Below are positions 17,425-24,898 of a DNA stretch of 33,261 bases, piece by piece. The stretch spans positions 1 to 33,261 of the forward strand of contig JACMRH010000440.1 in assembly GCA_014376535.1 (NCBI GenBank), written 5' to 3'. The translations under genes were made by a program, and so were the position numbers. Below the pieces are notes generated by a model, which saw nothing but the letters and a program-made list of their open reading frames with translations, did no database searches and was not told where the DNA came from. Source of the DNA: Cytophagales bacterium. GTDB lineage: Bacteria; Bacteroidota; Bacteroidia; Cytophagales; UBA9547. Each line of letters opens with the position of its first letter. Position 1 is the first letter of the stretch.

Positions 17425-17601
17425 ATGAAAACGATATGCAAAGTTTTAGGTCTTGTCTTTATTATCTCTACTTCAGTTAGTTGCAAAACCGCTAACTATA
17501 ATTCTCAACCCTGGATGCCACATAAAGCCAAAGGAAAATCTCAAAATCATGGACAATCCAAAAGGGCTTCGGTTACTCATCGAGAATACAATAATTTCTA
17601 G
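17425..17601 (+). CDS. Small lipoprotein, 58 residues
   Basis: From ATG 17425 to TAG 17601. The N-terminus KVLGLVFIISTSVSC is a clear lipoprotein signal (lipidated Cys residue 20). The mature part is only about 39 residues, basic and His/Gln/Ser-rich (PWMPHKAKGKSQNHG), without predicted structure. No family is recognised. The preceding 160 bp are AT-rich and probably hold its promoter. It ends 50 nt before the methyltransferase start. Confidence 0.6.
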   Translation: MKTICKVLGLVFIISTSVSCKTANYNSQPWMPHKAKGKSQNHGQSKRASVTHREYNNF

Positions 17602-17651
17602 TTAATTTTCCTTTCAACTTTTCAAGGATTAGATTTGAATAAAATTAATCC

Positions 17652-18848
17652 TTGAAAATCTATCCTAACATCTTATCAGGAATTTCCGATTGTTTAAAAA
17701 ACATTTTATTGCTGAATAAATATACAGCTGATGTTTTAGACCAGGCATTTCGAAACAACAAAAAATGGGGATCCAGAGATAGGAGATTTATTGGCGAAAG
17801 TGTATTTGACATAGTAAGATGGCGTAAACTTTTTGAACACCTCGCTGACACAAACAGTTCTGATACAGATTATTGTGAAAAACTAATTGCAATTTATCTG
17901 TTAAAAAGCGGACACACTTTACCAGAAACTTATTCTAAACTCATAAGCTGGGAATTGGGAAATGAAAAAATTTATTCAGAAACTTTCTCTTTCGCAATCA
18001 AAGAATCAATTCCAGAATGGCTAAATGAATTGGGTAAAACTGAGCTACCACATATTTGGGAAAGAGAAATCGAATCATTGAATGAACAAGCAAAGGTTTT
18101 TCTTAGAGTTAATACTTTAAAAATTAATACTATTGACCTTCAGGAAAAATTGAAAATACTAGGAATAGAAACCAGCACCAAATCAAATTCACCTGCTTGT
18201 CTTATTCTAAATAAAAGACAAGCATTAAACTCACTTCAAGAATTCAAAGATGGTTTATTCGAAATTCAGGATTTAGGTTCGCAAGAAATAACTCCATTTA
18301 TGAAATTGGAGCCAGGGATGAATGTTATAGATGCCTGTGCTGGAGCTGGAGGTAAAACACTTCATATGGCATCTCTGTTAAAAAATACTGGAAAAATCAT
18401 TTCAATGGACATAGTAGAAAGAAAGCTTAAAACACTTAAAGAGAGAGCCTTAAGGGCAGGAGCTAAAAACATTGAAACAAGAACAATTCAGTCAGAAACT
18501 GTAGATAAGTTAAAAAACACGGCAGATCGTTTGCTTTTAGATGTCCCTTGTTCTGGCCTTGGAGTTTTAAAAAGAAATCCTGATACAAAATGGAAATTAA
18601 CTAAGGAAGAAATTGAAAGTACCATATCTGTTCAGTCTCAAATCCTTTCTGAGTACTCGTCTATGTTGAAAGTTGGAGGAATTATGGTCTATGCTACATG
18701 CAGTATTTTACCATCTGAAAACGAAAAACAAATTGAATCTTTTATAAATAATAAGAACAGTTGTTTTATTCTAGAGGATGAAAAGCATATTTGGCCTTCA
18801 GAGGGCGCCGATGGATTTTATATGGCCAGAATGAAAAAAATTAAATAA
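17652..18848 (+). CDS. RsmB/NOP-family RNA (cytosine-5) methyltransferase
   Basis: A 398-residue SAM-dependent enzyme that methylates cytosine C5 in rRNA. The N-terminal NusB-like helical part contains NNKKWGSRDRRFIGESVFDI. The catalytic domain has the SAM motif DACAGAGGKTLHMA (about residues 226-239), motif IV DVPCSGLGVLKRNPDTKW with the releasing Cys, and motif VI YATCSILPSEN with the nucleophilic Cys. TTG 17652 is chosen as start because stops close the frame just upstream and no early ATG exists; the N-terminus then matches relatives (KIYPNILSGI). The exact target base is not deducible. Confidence 0.92.
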   Translation: MKIYPNILSGISDCLKNILLLNKYTADVLDQAFRNNKKWGSRDRRFIGESVFDIVRWRKLFEHLADTNSSDTDYCEKLIAIYLLKSGHTLPETYSKLISWELGNEKIYSETFSFAIKESIPEWLNELGKTELPHIWEREIESLNEQAKVFLRVNTLKINTIDLQEKLKILGIETSTKSNSPACLILNKRQALNSLQEFKDGLFEIQDLGSQEITPFMKLEPGMNVIDACAGAGGKTLHMASLLKNTGKIISMDIVERKLKTLKERALRAGAKNIETRTIQSETVDKLKNTADRLLLDVPCSGLGVLKRNPDTKWKLTKEEIESTISVQSQILSEYSSMLKVGGIMVYATCSILPSENEKQIESFINNKNSCFILEDEKHIWPSEGADGFYMARMKKIK

Positions 18849-18912
18849 TTGTTTACTTTTCAATCTTAACTACGTTAAATATTATCAAAGATTAACAGAA
18901 ACATCATTTTGG

Positions 18913-18944
18913 CTTGCTTGAGTATAGTTGTTTTTCTATATTCG
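18913..18944 (+). promoter_or_regulatory. Predicted promoter of ilvE
   Basis: CTTG (18913-18916) lies 20 nt before TATATTCG (18937-18944), a one-base variant of the TAnnTTTG -7 box. It ends 24 nt before the preferred ATG. Confidence 0.45.
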
Positions 18945-18968
18945 TAGCCTTTTAACTGATTGCAGGGT

Positions 18969-20033
18969 ATGACAAAGGCTTTTCAAATTAATACTCAACT
19001 GGTTACTCAAAGCCGGTTGGACCAAACGGACTATAATAACTTAGGATTCGGGAAAGTTTTCTCTGACCATATGCTCGTTTGCGATTTCAAAGACGGAGCC
19101 TGGGAAAAGCCTCAAATTATACCATTTCAAAATCTTAGCATCAGTCCTGCTACCAATTTCATTCATTACGGACAATCAATTTTTGAAGGTTTAAAAGCAT
19201 TTTTATCTACCGATGGCAAAGTCAGGATTTTCAGGCCTGAAGCGAACGCCAGGCGGATGAATATTTCAGCGAAGCGATTGTGCATGCCTGAAATCCCTGA
19301 AGAAATATTTCTTGAAGGATTAAATGAACTATTGAACCTGGATAAAAAATGGATTCCAACTTCAGAAGGGAGTTCAATGTATATAAGGCCTTTCATGTTT
19401 TCACTAGATGCTGAAATAAGAGTAAGGCCATCAGATACTTACAGGTTTATGATAATACTTTCCCCTTCAGGAAAATATTATTCCTCTCCTGTTAAGGTTT
19501 TAGTAGAAAGGCAATATGTTAGAGCTGCAAGAGGTGGCCTTGGTTCAGCAAAAACATCTGCAAACTATGCTGCATCACTTTATCCTGCAAAACTGGCTCA
19601 GCAAAGAGGATTTGACCAGTTGATATGGACAGATGCTTCAGAGCATCAATACATAGAAGAAGCAGGCACAATGAATTTTATGTTTGTTATAAATGACACA
19701 TTAATTACTCCTGCACTTTCTGATTCTATTCTTGCTGGTATAACCAGGGATTCGATCATCACTCTTGCAAAAGAATGGGGAATGAAAGTTGAAGAGCGCA
19801 ATGTAAGTATTGATGAAGTCTTAAAAGCTTCAGAAAATGGAACTTTAAAAGAAGCGTTTGGTGCAGGAACAGCTGCAGTAGTTTCGCCTATTGTGGTTAT
19901 CCATGACAATGGTAAAGACTATAATTTACCTGCAGTAGAGGGCAGGATTTTTTCTGCAAGGGTTGCAAAAGAATTATCTGAAATAAAGGCAGGGACAAAG
20001 GCGGACAGCCATAACTGGGTAACTGTTCTTTAA
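18969..20033 (+). CDS. ilvE: Branched-chain amino acid aminotransferase
   Basis: A PLP enzyme that interconverts Leu, Ile and Val with their 2-oxo acids. About 354 residues, the long (BCAT type II) form. Visible motifs: FEGLKAF, RPEANARRMN, SMYIRPFMF, the PLP lysine in GLGSAKTSANYA (about Lys195), EEAGTMNFMF and FGAGTAAVVSP. ATG 18969 is preferred; TTG 18960 is also in frame but lengthens the protein by three residues only. A promoter-like pair lies upstream. A small zinc-ribbon gene starts 9 nt downstream and is probably co-transcribed. Other ilv or leu genes are not nearby. Confidence 0.96.
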   Translation: MTKAFQINTQLVTQSRLDQTDYNNLGFGKVFSDHMLVCDFKDGAWEKPQIIPFQNLSISPATNFIHYGQSIFEGLKAFLSTDGKVRIFRPEANARRMNISAKRLCMPEIPEEIFLEGLNELLNLDKKWIPTSEGSSMYIRPFMFSLDAEIRVRPSDTYRFMIILSPSGKYYSSPVKVLVERQYVRAARGGLGSAKTSANYAASLYPAKLAQQRGFDQLIWTDASEHQYIEEAGTMNFMFVINDTLITPALSDSILAGITRDSIITLAKEWGMKVEERNVSIDEVLKASENGTLKEAFGAGTAAVVSPIVVIHDNGKDYNLPAVEGRIFSARVAKELSEIKAGTKADSHNWVTVL

Positions 20034-20042
20034 ATTTAATTA

Positions 20043-20234
20043 ATGCCTGGCTGTGGATATATCTGTCCCAAATGTAATGATACCGGTTACGATGAGAACC
20101 AGTTAGCCTGTGATTGGTGCGTAGTAGAAAATAAGATTTCTGAAGTTTTTGAGTCTGTCAATATTAGTGACGAAAACTGGGAAAAATCTGTTCACGAAGG
20201 TCCGTGTTGTGGCGATCTTGGGAGTGAAAGTTGA
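20043..20234 (+). CDS. Small zinc-ribbon protein, 63 residues
   Basis: A short acidic protein with CPKCNDTGY and then ACDWC, a C-x2-C...C-x2-C pair set like one DnaJ-type zinc repeat, plus a GPCCGD near the end. It likely binds one zinc ion. No function is known to me. It follows ilvE by 9 nt and would be on the same transcript. Its stop codon lies inside the first unit of a heptad repeat array. Confidence 0.7.
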   Translation: MPGCGYICPKCNDTGYDENQLACDWCVVENKISEVFESVNISDENWEKSVHEGPCCGDLGSES

Positions 20235-20352
20235 TGGTTAACAGTTTATAGTTTACTGTAATAACCTAGAATTCAGATTTTACGTAATTGATTTATTCTT
20301 CCTTTGGTTAAATGGTCCTCCACTCTAGACTATTGACTTTTAACTATTAACT
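20229..20352. repeat. Heptad-phased inverted repeat element A
   Basis: Left arm 20229-20263: five consecutive 7-nt units of the type AGTTnAn (for example AGTTGAT, AGTTTAT). Spacer 20264-20317 is unique. Right arm 20318-20352: five units in reverse complement (for example ATTAACT, ATTGACT). The left arm overlaps the stop of the zinc-ribbon gene and the right arm overlaps the stop of the convergent EEP gene. The arms can pair only imperfectly. It may shape the 3' ends of both transcripts, which is inference. Confidence 0.75.
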
Positions 20353-21412
20353 AATCGAGATTGTACCTTCCCATAATGGGAAAATGATCTGAAGCTTTCA
20401 TATTAGTAAAAGTATCGAACTTCTTGATCCTGATTGTTTTATTGAAGAACTGATTGTCAATTCTTAAGAATGGCATTCCCCCATTAAATGTAAATCCAAA
20501 TCCTTTCCCGGCTTCTTCAAAAGAATTATCGTAATACTTTTGCATAATTTTATAGGAATAGCCATAAGGTAGATCATTCCAGTCGCCACAAATTATAACT
20601 TTGAACGGAGAGTTTTTTGCGGCTTTTAATACTTTTTCTATTTGAATAGCCCTTAATTTAAAGCCAGATTTTAATTTTACAAATAAACCAGCTTTTTCAA
20701 CCTCATTTAGTTTGATTGCTTTTTCATCAATATTCAATGATTCAAGATGAATGTTAAATATCCTGACAGTTTCTCCAGAAATTATAACATCAGTATAAAT
20801 AGCCATGTTATTACTTCCTTCTTTAAATATTATGTTTCCTTTTTTTACAATCGGGACTTTGGAGAATGTTGCCATACCGAATTGACCTCCACCATTATCG
20901 TTCAGAACCACAAAGAAATGATGGTAAGGATATCCAATTGATTGCATCTTACTTACCATGTTCAAGTAATCTTCCCTTTTATTCTGATAAAATTCCTGAA
21001 AGCAAACTACATCAGGATGTACCACATTGCTAAGCCAATCTGCTATTTTGAATCCAGAGTGTTCCTTTTTATTTTTCCATGATGCATAGGCATTAAAAAC
21101 CCTCACATTGTAATTTAATACATCAAAATCACCATCAGACTTTACAGCGTAGTCTTGGCTATTGCCAAAGGCTAAAGAACTTTTCAAAAACCCAGCACCT
21201 GAAATCAGCACCAAAACTGAAAGAATTGCTTTCCATTTTCCGAAAAACAACCAAAACACTATAAAAATCACATTGATTAAAAGTGCAAACGGAACCATGT
21301 ATGAAACAAACCCTGCTAACCAATGCTCGTGAGGTGATACACTCGCTGCGGAAAAGATGCCATAACTTAAAATGGCAACTATAATATTCAGTATAAAGAG
21401 TAGTGTAAACAA
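20351..21412 (-). CDS. Endonuclease/exonuclease/phosphatase family membrane protein
   Basis: A 353-residue protein with three N-terminal membrane helices (about residues 1-20, 32-55, 60-80) followed by an EEP (DNase I-like) domain. Metal and catalytic motifs are visible: NYNVRVFN, VCFQEF (Glu), NIHLES, CGDWND and ASDHFP (His). Members of this membrane-anchored type are common in Bacteroidota; substrate may be nucleic acid, phospholipid or a sugar phosphate and is unknown here. The start is TTG 21412, since TAA closes the frame seven codons upstream and no ATG is available. It diverges from the dehydrogenase gene. Confidence 0.85.
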   Translation of the reverse strand: MFTLLFILNIIVAILSYGIFSAASVSPHEHWLAGFVSYMVPFALLINVIFIVFWLFFGKWKAILSVLVLISGAGFLKSSLAFGNSQDYAVKSDGDFDVLNYNVRVFNAYASWKNKKEHSGFKIADWLSNVVHPDVVCFQEFYQNKREDYLNMVSKMQSIGYPYHHFFVVLNDNGGGQFGMATFSKVPIVKKGNIIFKEGSNNMAIYTDVIISGETVRIFNIHLESLNIDEKAIKLNEVEKAGLFVKLKSGFKLRAIQIEKVLKAAKNSPFKVIICGDWNDLPYGYSYKIMQKYYDNSFEEAGKGFGFTFNGGMPFLRIDNQFFNKTIRIKKFDTFTNMKASDHFPIMGRYNLD

Positions 21413-21471
21413 GAATCTGACAAAGACACGAAATTAACTGCATATCTCCACATCAGGAAAAATGAAAAATG

Positions 21472-21479
21472 TAGATTTG
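21472..21479 (+). promoter_or_regulatory. -7 box for the D-2-hydroxyacid dehydrogenase gene
   Basis: TAGATTTG is an exact TAnnTTTG match that ends 29 nt before the ATG. No clear -33 box is seen. Confidence 0.45.
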
Positions 21480-21508
21480 TTCAAAAAGTTACATTCAACT
21501 TAAAAATT

Positions 21509-22456
21509 ATGTATCAAAGAATTGTAGTGCTGGATTCAGGAACATTTTACGGACATCCTTCATTTCAAGAATCCCTCCAAGGTCTTGGTGAGTTGGAAAT
21601 ATATGATTTTACAGATAAATCTCAAGTGAAAGACCGAATTGCAAATGCAAACATCGTTCTGACTAACAAAGTAGTGATTGGGAGAGACACTATAGAAAAT
21701 TCTGTTCTCTTAAAATTAATATGTGTTACCGCGACCGGAATGAACAATATTGATTTGAAAGCGGCTAGTGAAAAAGGCGTAATCGTCAAAAATGCTAAAG
21801 GCTATTCAACTGATAGTGTGGCACAAATGACTTTTGCCATGGCATTTCAACTTACTATGAATTTGAAAAGGCACAATGACTATGCGCAATCAAATTATAA
21901 AAACAATCATTTTTTTACTCATTTATCCCCTTCATTTAGTGAATTAAAAGGTAAGACCTGGGGAATCATAGGGCTTGGCACTATAGGGAAAAAAGTAGCA
22001 GAAATAGCAACTGTTTTTGGTTGCAAAGCAGTCTACCATTCACCTAGTGGTATGAATCTAAACACAAATTATGATCATCTTACTTTAAGTGAACTGCTTA
22101 AAGAATCGGATTATATAAGCATTCATACTCCACTTAATGAATTTACAAATAACCTACTGAATTATAACAACTTAAAGCTATGTAAGTCAACCTGTATTTT
22201 AATCAATGTCGCCCGGGGTGGAATTGTTGACGAGGAAGGATTAAGCAAGGCTCTGAATGAGGAATTAATTGCAGGTGCTGCTACAGATGTATTTTCAATT
22301 GAACCAATCTTAGCAGAAAATCCTCTATTATCTATAAAAAACAAAGACCGGATTTTGCTGACTCCTCATATAGCCTGGGGAAGTCTGGAAGCTAGGCAAA
22401 ATCTAATGAATATTACCCGGGAAAACATCATAGAGTATTTGAAAACAGGCAGATAA
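21509..22456 (+). CDS. D-2-hydroxyacid dehydrogenase (NAD-dependent, glycerate-dehydrogenase-like)
   Basis: A 315-residue enzyme that reduces 2-oxo acids to D-2-hydroxy acids. The NAD-binding Rossmann motif is GIIGLGTIGKKVAEIA (about residues 152-167). Catalytic residues of the family are present: Arg in INVARGG, Glu in SIEPIL and His in TPHIAWGS. The N-terminal segment KNAKGYSTDSVAQMTF is the usual substrate-domain helix. It is most like glycerate/hydroxypyruvate-type members, but substrate cannot be fixed. A perfect -7 box is 29 nt upstream of its ATG. Confidence 0.9.
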   Translation: MYQRIVVLDSGTFYGHPSFQESLQGLGELEIYDFTDKSQVKDRIANANIVLTNKVVIGRDTIENSVLLKLICVTATGMNNIDLKAASEKGVIVKNAKGYSTDSVAQMTFAMAFQLTMNLKRHNDYAQSNYKNNHFFTHLSPSFSELKGKTWGIIGLGTIGKKVAEIATVFGCKAVYHSPSGMNLNTNYDHLTLSELLKESDYISIHTPLNEFTNNLLNYNNLKLCKSTCILINVARGGIVDEEGLSKALNEELIAGAATDVFSIEPILAENPLLSIKNKDRILLTPHIAWGSLEARQNLMNITRENIIEYLKTGR

Positions 22457-22484
22457 CTAACTTAAAATTTTCAATTATTTATTC

Positions 22485-22492
22485 TAAGTTTG
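22485..22492 (+). promoter_or_regulatory. -7 box for the OmpH-like gene
   Basis: TAAGTTTG is an exact TAnnTTTG match that ends 29 nt before the ATG, the same distance as for the dehydrogenase gene. The -33 box is weak. Confidence 0.45.
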
Positions 22493-22521
22493 CCGGAATA
22501 TTTTATTTTAAATTTAGCTTA

Positions 22522-23154
22522 ATGACAAAGAACGTTTCGTTGATAATTAATTGTATTTTGATTGTTGCAGTAGGAATTTTATATTATTTACATTTTAAAC
22601 CTGCTCCAGCTACAGCCACATCAACCGTTGAAATCTCAGATAGTACTTCGGGACCAGCTATAACAATCCCTGAAGATCAGATTAAGAAAAGCGGAATAGT
22701 ATATGTTAATACTGACACCCTTTTGAAATATTATGATTTTTATAATTCTGCAAAAAAGAACCTGGAAAATCGCCAAAAAAAGGCTGAGTCATCATTAGGT
22801 GCAAGCTATAATGCTATTCAATCAGAAGTAATGGAATTTCAGAAGAAAGCACAGGCGGGAACTTTAACTCAGGAAGAAGGCGCTAGAAAAGAACAGGAAT
22901 TAATGGCTAAACAACAACAATTTTTAGCCAGCAAAGAAACCCAAATGGGAGCCTTGGTTGCGGAAGAACAAAAGCTTTCTGAGCAACTAAACAAAAAAGT
23001 CCAGGAATATGTAACACGCTTTTGTAAAGGAAAAGATTATCAGTTTGTATTAGGCTATACTGGCATGAGTAGCAATGTCTTATTCAAAAATGACAGCCTT
23101 GATATAACTCAGCCAATCTTGAAAGGGCTGAATGAAGAATACAGGAAGAAATAG
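22522..23154 (+). CDS. OmpH/Skp-family periplasmic chaperone-like protein
   Basis: A 210-residue protein with an N-terminal hydrophobic helix (about residues 6-24) that is a signal or anchor, a short Thr/Ala-rich linker, a strand (GIVYVNTDTLLKYYDFY) and a long charged coiled coil (about residues 75-165, many Gln, Glu, Lys), then YQFVLGYTG and a terminal helix. This is the jellyfish-type layout of Skp/OmpH, which holds unfolded outer membrane proteins in the periplasm. It is not beside bamA or lpx genes as in many bacteria. Its stop codon lies inside the first unit of heptad element B. Confidence 0.85.
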   Translation: MTKNVSLIINCILIVAVGILYYLHFKPAPATATSTVEISDSTSGPAITIPEDQIKKSGIVYVNTDTLLKYYDFYNSAKKNLENRQKKAESSLGASYNAIQSEVMEFQKKAQAGTLTQEEGARKEQELMAKQQQFLASKETQMGALVAEEQKLSEQLNKKVQEYVTRFCKGKDYQFVLGYTGMSSNVLFKNDSLDITQPILKGLNEEYRKK

Positions 23155-23254
23155 TTGCCAGTTGCCGGTTGTGAGTTGCGAGTAGTTTACTGGAAAACTC
23201 AAGATCTTACATTTATTTTATTTACTCACAACTCCAAACACACAACACGCAACA
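23153..23254. repeat. Heptad-phased inverted repeat element B
   Basis: Left arm 23153-23187: five 7-nt units of the type (A/G)GTTGnn (for example AGTTGCC, AGTTGCG), the first overlapping the ompH stop. Spacer 23188-23219 is unique. Right arm 23220-23254: five inverted units (for example CGCAACA, CACAACT), ending 3 nt before the ATG of the MFS gene. Arm length is 35 nt, exactly as in element A, though the unit sequence differs. Confidence 0.78.
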
Positions 23255-23257
23255 GAA

Positions 23258-24556
23258 ATGAGGAACGATCCTAAAGTAATCAGGGCCTGGTGTATGTATG
23301 ATTGGGCCAACTCGGTTTACTCATTGATCATAACATCTTCAATATTTCCTGCTTACTATCAAGCAGTTACTAAAAATCCTTTAAATGGAGACAGAGTTCA
23401 TTTTTTAGGTTTTGATATTGTTAATTCGGTTTTGTATTCCTATACGCTTTCATTTTCTTTTCTGTGCGTTGTTATTTTAAGTCCAATTTTTGCAGGAATT
23501 GCTGATCACTTGGGCCGAAAGAAGCTGTTTATGCAATTTTTCTGCACTTTGGGCTCATTTGCATGCATGGGTTTATACTTCTTTACCGGCGAAAATATAG
23601 GCTGGGGTTTAACAATGCTTATTCTTGCTACAATTGGCTATGCCGGAAGCTTAGTGTTTTACAATGCATTTTTACCTGAGATCACAACTGCCGAAACATC
23701 AGACAAAGTAAGTGCAAAAGGTTTTTCATTTGGCTATATTGGCAGTGTTATATTGTTAATAATCAATTTATTAATGATTCTTAAACCTGAATTGTTTGGT
23801 GGAATTAGTTCTGGAACTGCTTCCAGGATATCTTTCTTAATGGTCGGAGTTTGGTGGTTAGGATTTGCACAATATACCTTTTGGGTCCTACCGGAAAAAC
23901 GAATAGTAAAAAGCTCTGAAGGTCATGTTCTCACCTCCGGCTTTAAAGAATTGCATAAAGTATTCAACCAGGTTAAATCAATGGCAACTCTTAAAAGATT
24001 TCTTCTTGCCTTCTTCTTTTGCAGCATGGGAGTGCAAACAGTAATGTATGTTGCAACATTATTTGGTGAAAAGGAATTCCACCTGGAAACTGGACAATTG
24101 ATTACTGTAGTTTTAATCCTTCAATTAATTGCCATTCCCGGAGCAAACTTTGCTGCCTATATTTCAAAGAAAAGGGGCAATATATTTACTCTTATTTGCA
24201 TTGTTTCAATTTGGGTATTGACCTGTATTGGAGCTTATTTCATGCAAAATGGTAATCAATTTTATATGTTGGCTGTTGTAGTTGGTTTAGTAATGGGGGC
24301 AATTCAAGCACTTTCACGTTCTACCTATTCTAAGTTTTTACCAAAGGACTCTGAAGATAATGCCTCGTTTTTCAGCTTTTACGATGTCACAGAGAAGCTT
24401 GCAATAGTAATTGGAACATTCAGCTATGGATTAATAGAAAACCTCACAGGAAGTATGCGAAACAGTATTCTGGCACTGGGATTGTTTTTTGTAGCTGGTT
24501 TCTATTTTTTATATATTACAAGAAAATCAATCAAAGATGAAACATCTGTTAATTAG
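23258..24556 (+). CDS. MFS transporter, UMF1 (Atg22-like) family
   Basis: A 432-residue permease with about 12 membrane helices. The opening RAWCMYDWANSVYSLIITSS is the UMF1/Atg22-type signature, and GIADHLGRKK between helices 2 and 3 is the major-facilitator loop motif. A matching LPEITT segment and SRSTYSKFLPK in the second half fit the family. In yeast Atg22 exports amino acids from the vacuole; bacterial substrates are unknown. Translation must start 3 nt after the right arm of heptad element B, which could fold over the ribosome-binding area. The last 20 bp overlap the next gene. Confidence 0.9.
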   Translation: MRNDPKVIRAWCMYDWANSVYSLIITSSIFPAYYQAVTKNPLNGDRVHFLGFDIVNSVLYSYTLSFSFLCVVILSPIFAGIADHLGRKKLFMQFFCTLGSFACMGLYFFTGENIGWGLTMLILATIGYAGSLVFYNAFLPEITTAETSDKVSAKGFSFGYIGSVILLIINLLMILKPELFGGISSGTASRISFLMVGVWWLGFAQYTFWVLPEKRIVKSSEGHVLTSGFKELHKVFNQVKSMATLKRFLLAFFFCSMGVQTVMYVATLFGEKEFHLETGQLITVVLILQLIAIPGANFAAYISKKRGNIFTLICIVSIWVLTCIGAYFMQNGNQFYMLAVVVGLVMGAIQALSRSTYSKFLPKDSEDNASFFSFYDVTEKLAIVIGTFSYGLIENLTGSMRNSILALGLFFVAGFYFLYITRKSIKDETSVN

Positions 24557-24893
24557 CCTATTTTTTATTACAGCCTTATTTTCATGTGGAAGCAAAAACG
24601 TTGAATTAAATAGCCAGGACAATAAGTCTGATGCTCATATAAAAATTACGGGTGAGAAAGTATCATCAGTCGATCCTTATAAGATCAATATACTGGTTGA
24701 AGCAAATGGTATCAAAGAAAGTGTTGGGACTGAGATCTTTTCAGGTTCTTTAGATAGTACAAACGTAAATTTTGATTGGCAGGAAACAGGCGTTTGTCTT
24801 ATTACTTTTTCTCAACAAGATAACAGCACCAGAAAAATTCTTGCTGTAGCTTTAGAGAACAAAATTGGCTTGAAAGAAATCGGACTTGAATAA
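24537..24893 (+). CDS. Small lipoprotein of unknown function
   Basis: A 118-residue protein whose N-terminus (LLISLFFITALFSC) is a lipoprotein signal with the lipidated Cys at about residue 17. The mature part is beta-rich and acidic, with no recognised domain. Its ATG at 24537 lies inside the end of the MFS gene, in another frame, with a 20-bp overlap, so translation is probably coupled and both may act together at the envelope. It converges with the transglutaminase-like gene 5 nt away. Confidence 0.72.
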   Translation: MKHLLISLFFITALFSCGSKNVELNSQDNKSDAHIKITGEKVSSVDPYKINILVEANGIKESVGTEIFSGSLDSTNVNFDWQETGVCLITFSQQDNSTRKILAVALENKIGLKEIGLE

Positions 24894-24898
24894 AGGAA

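Noticed and set aside
20229-23254. Heptad arrays as CRISPR
   Set aside because: Units are 7 nt and contiguous, with no spacers between them and no cas genes nearby.
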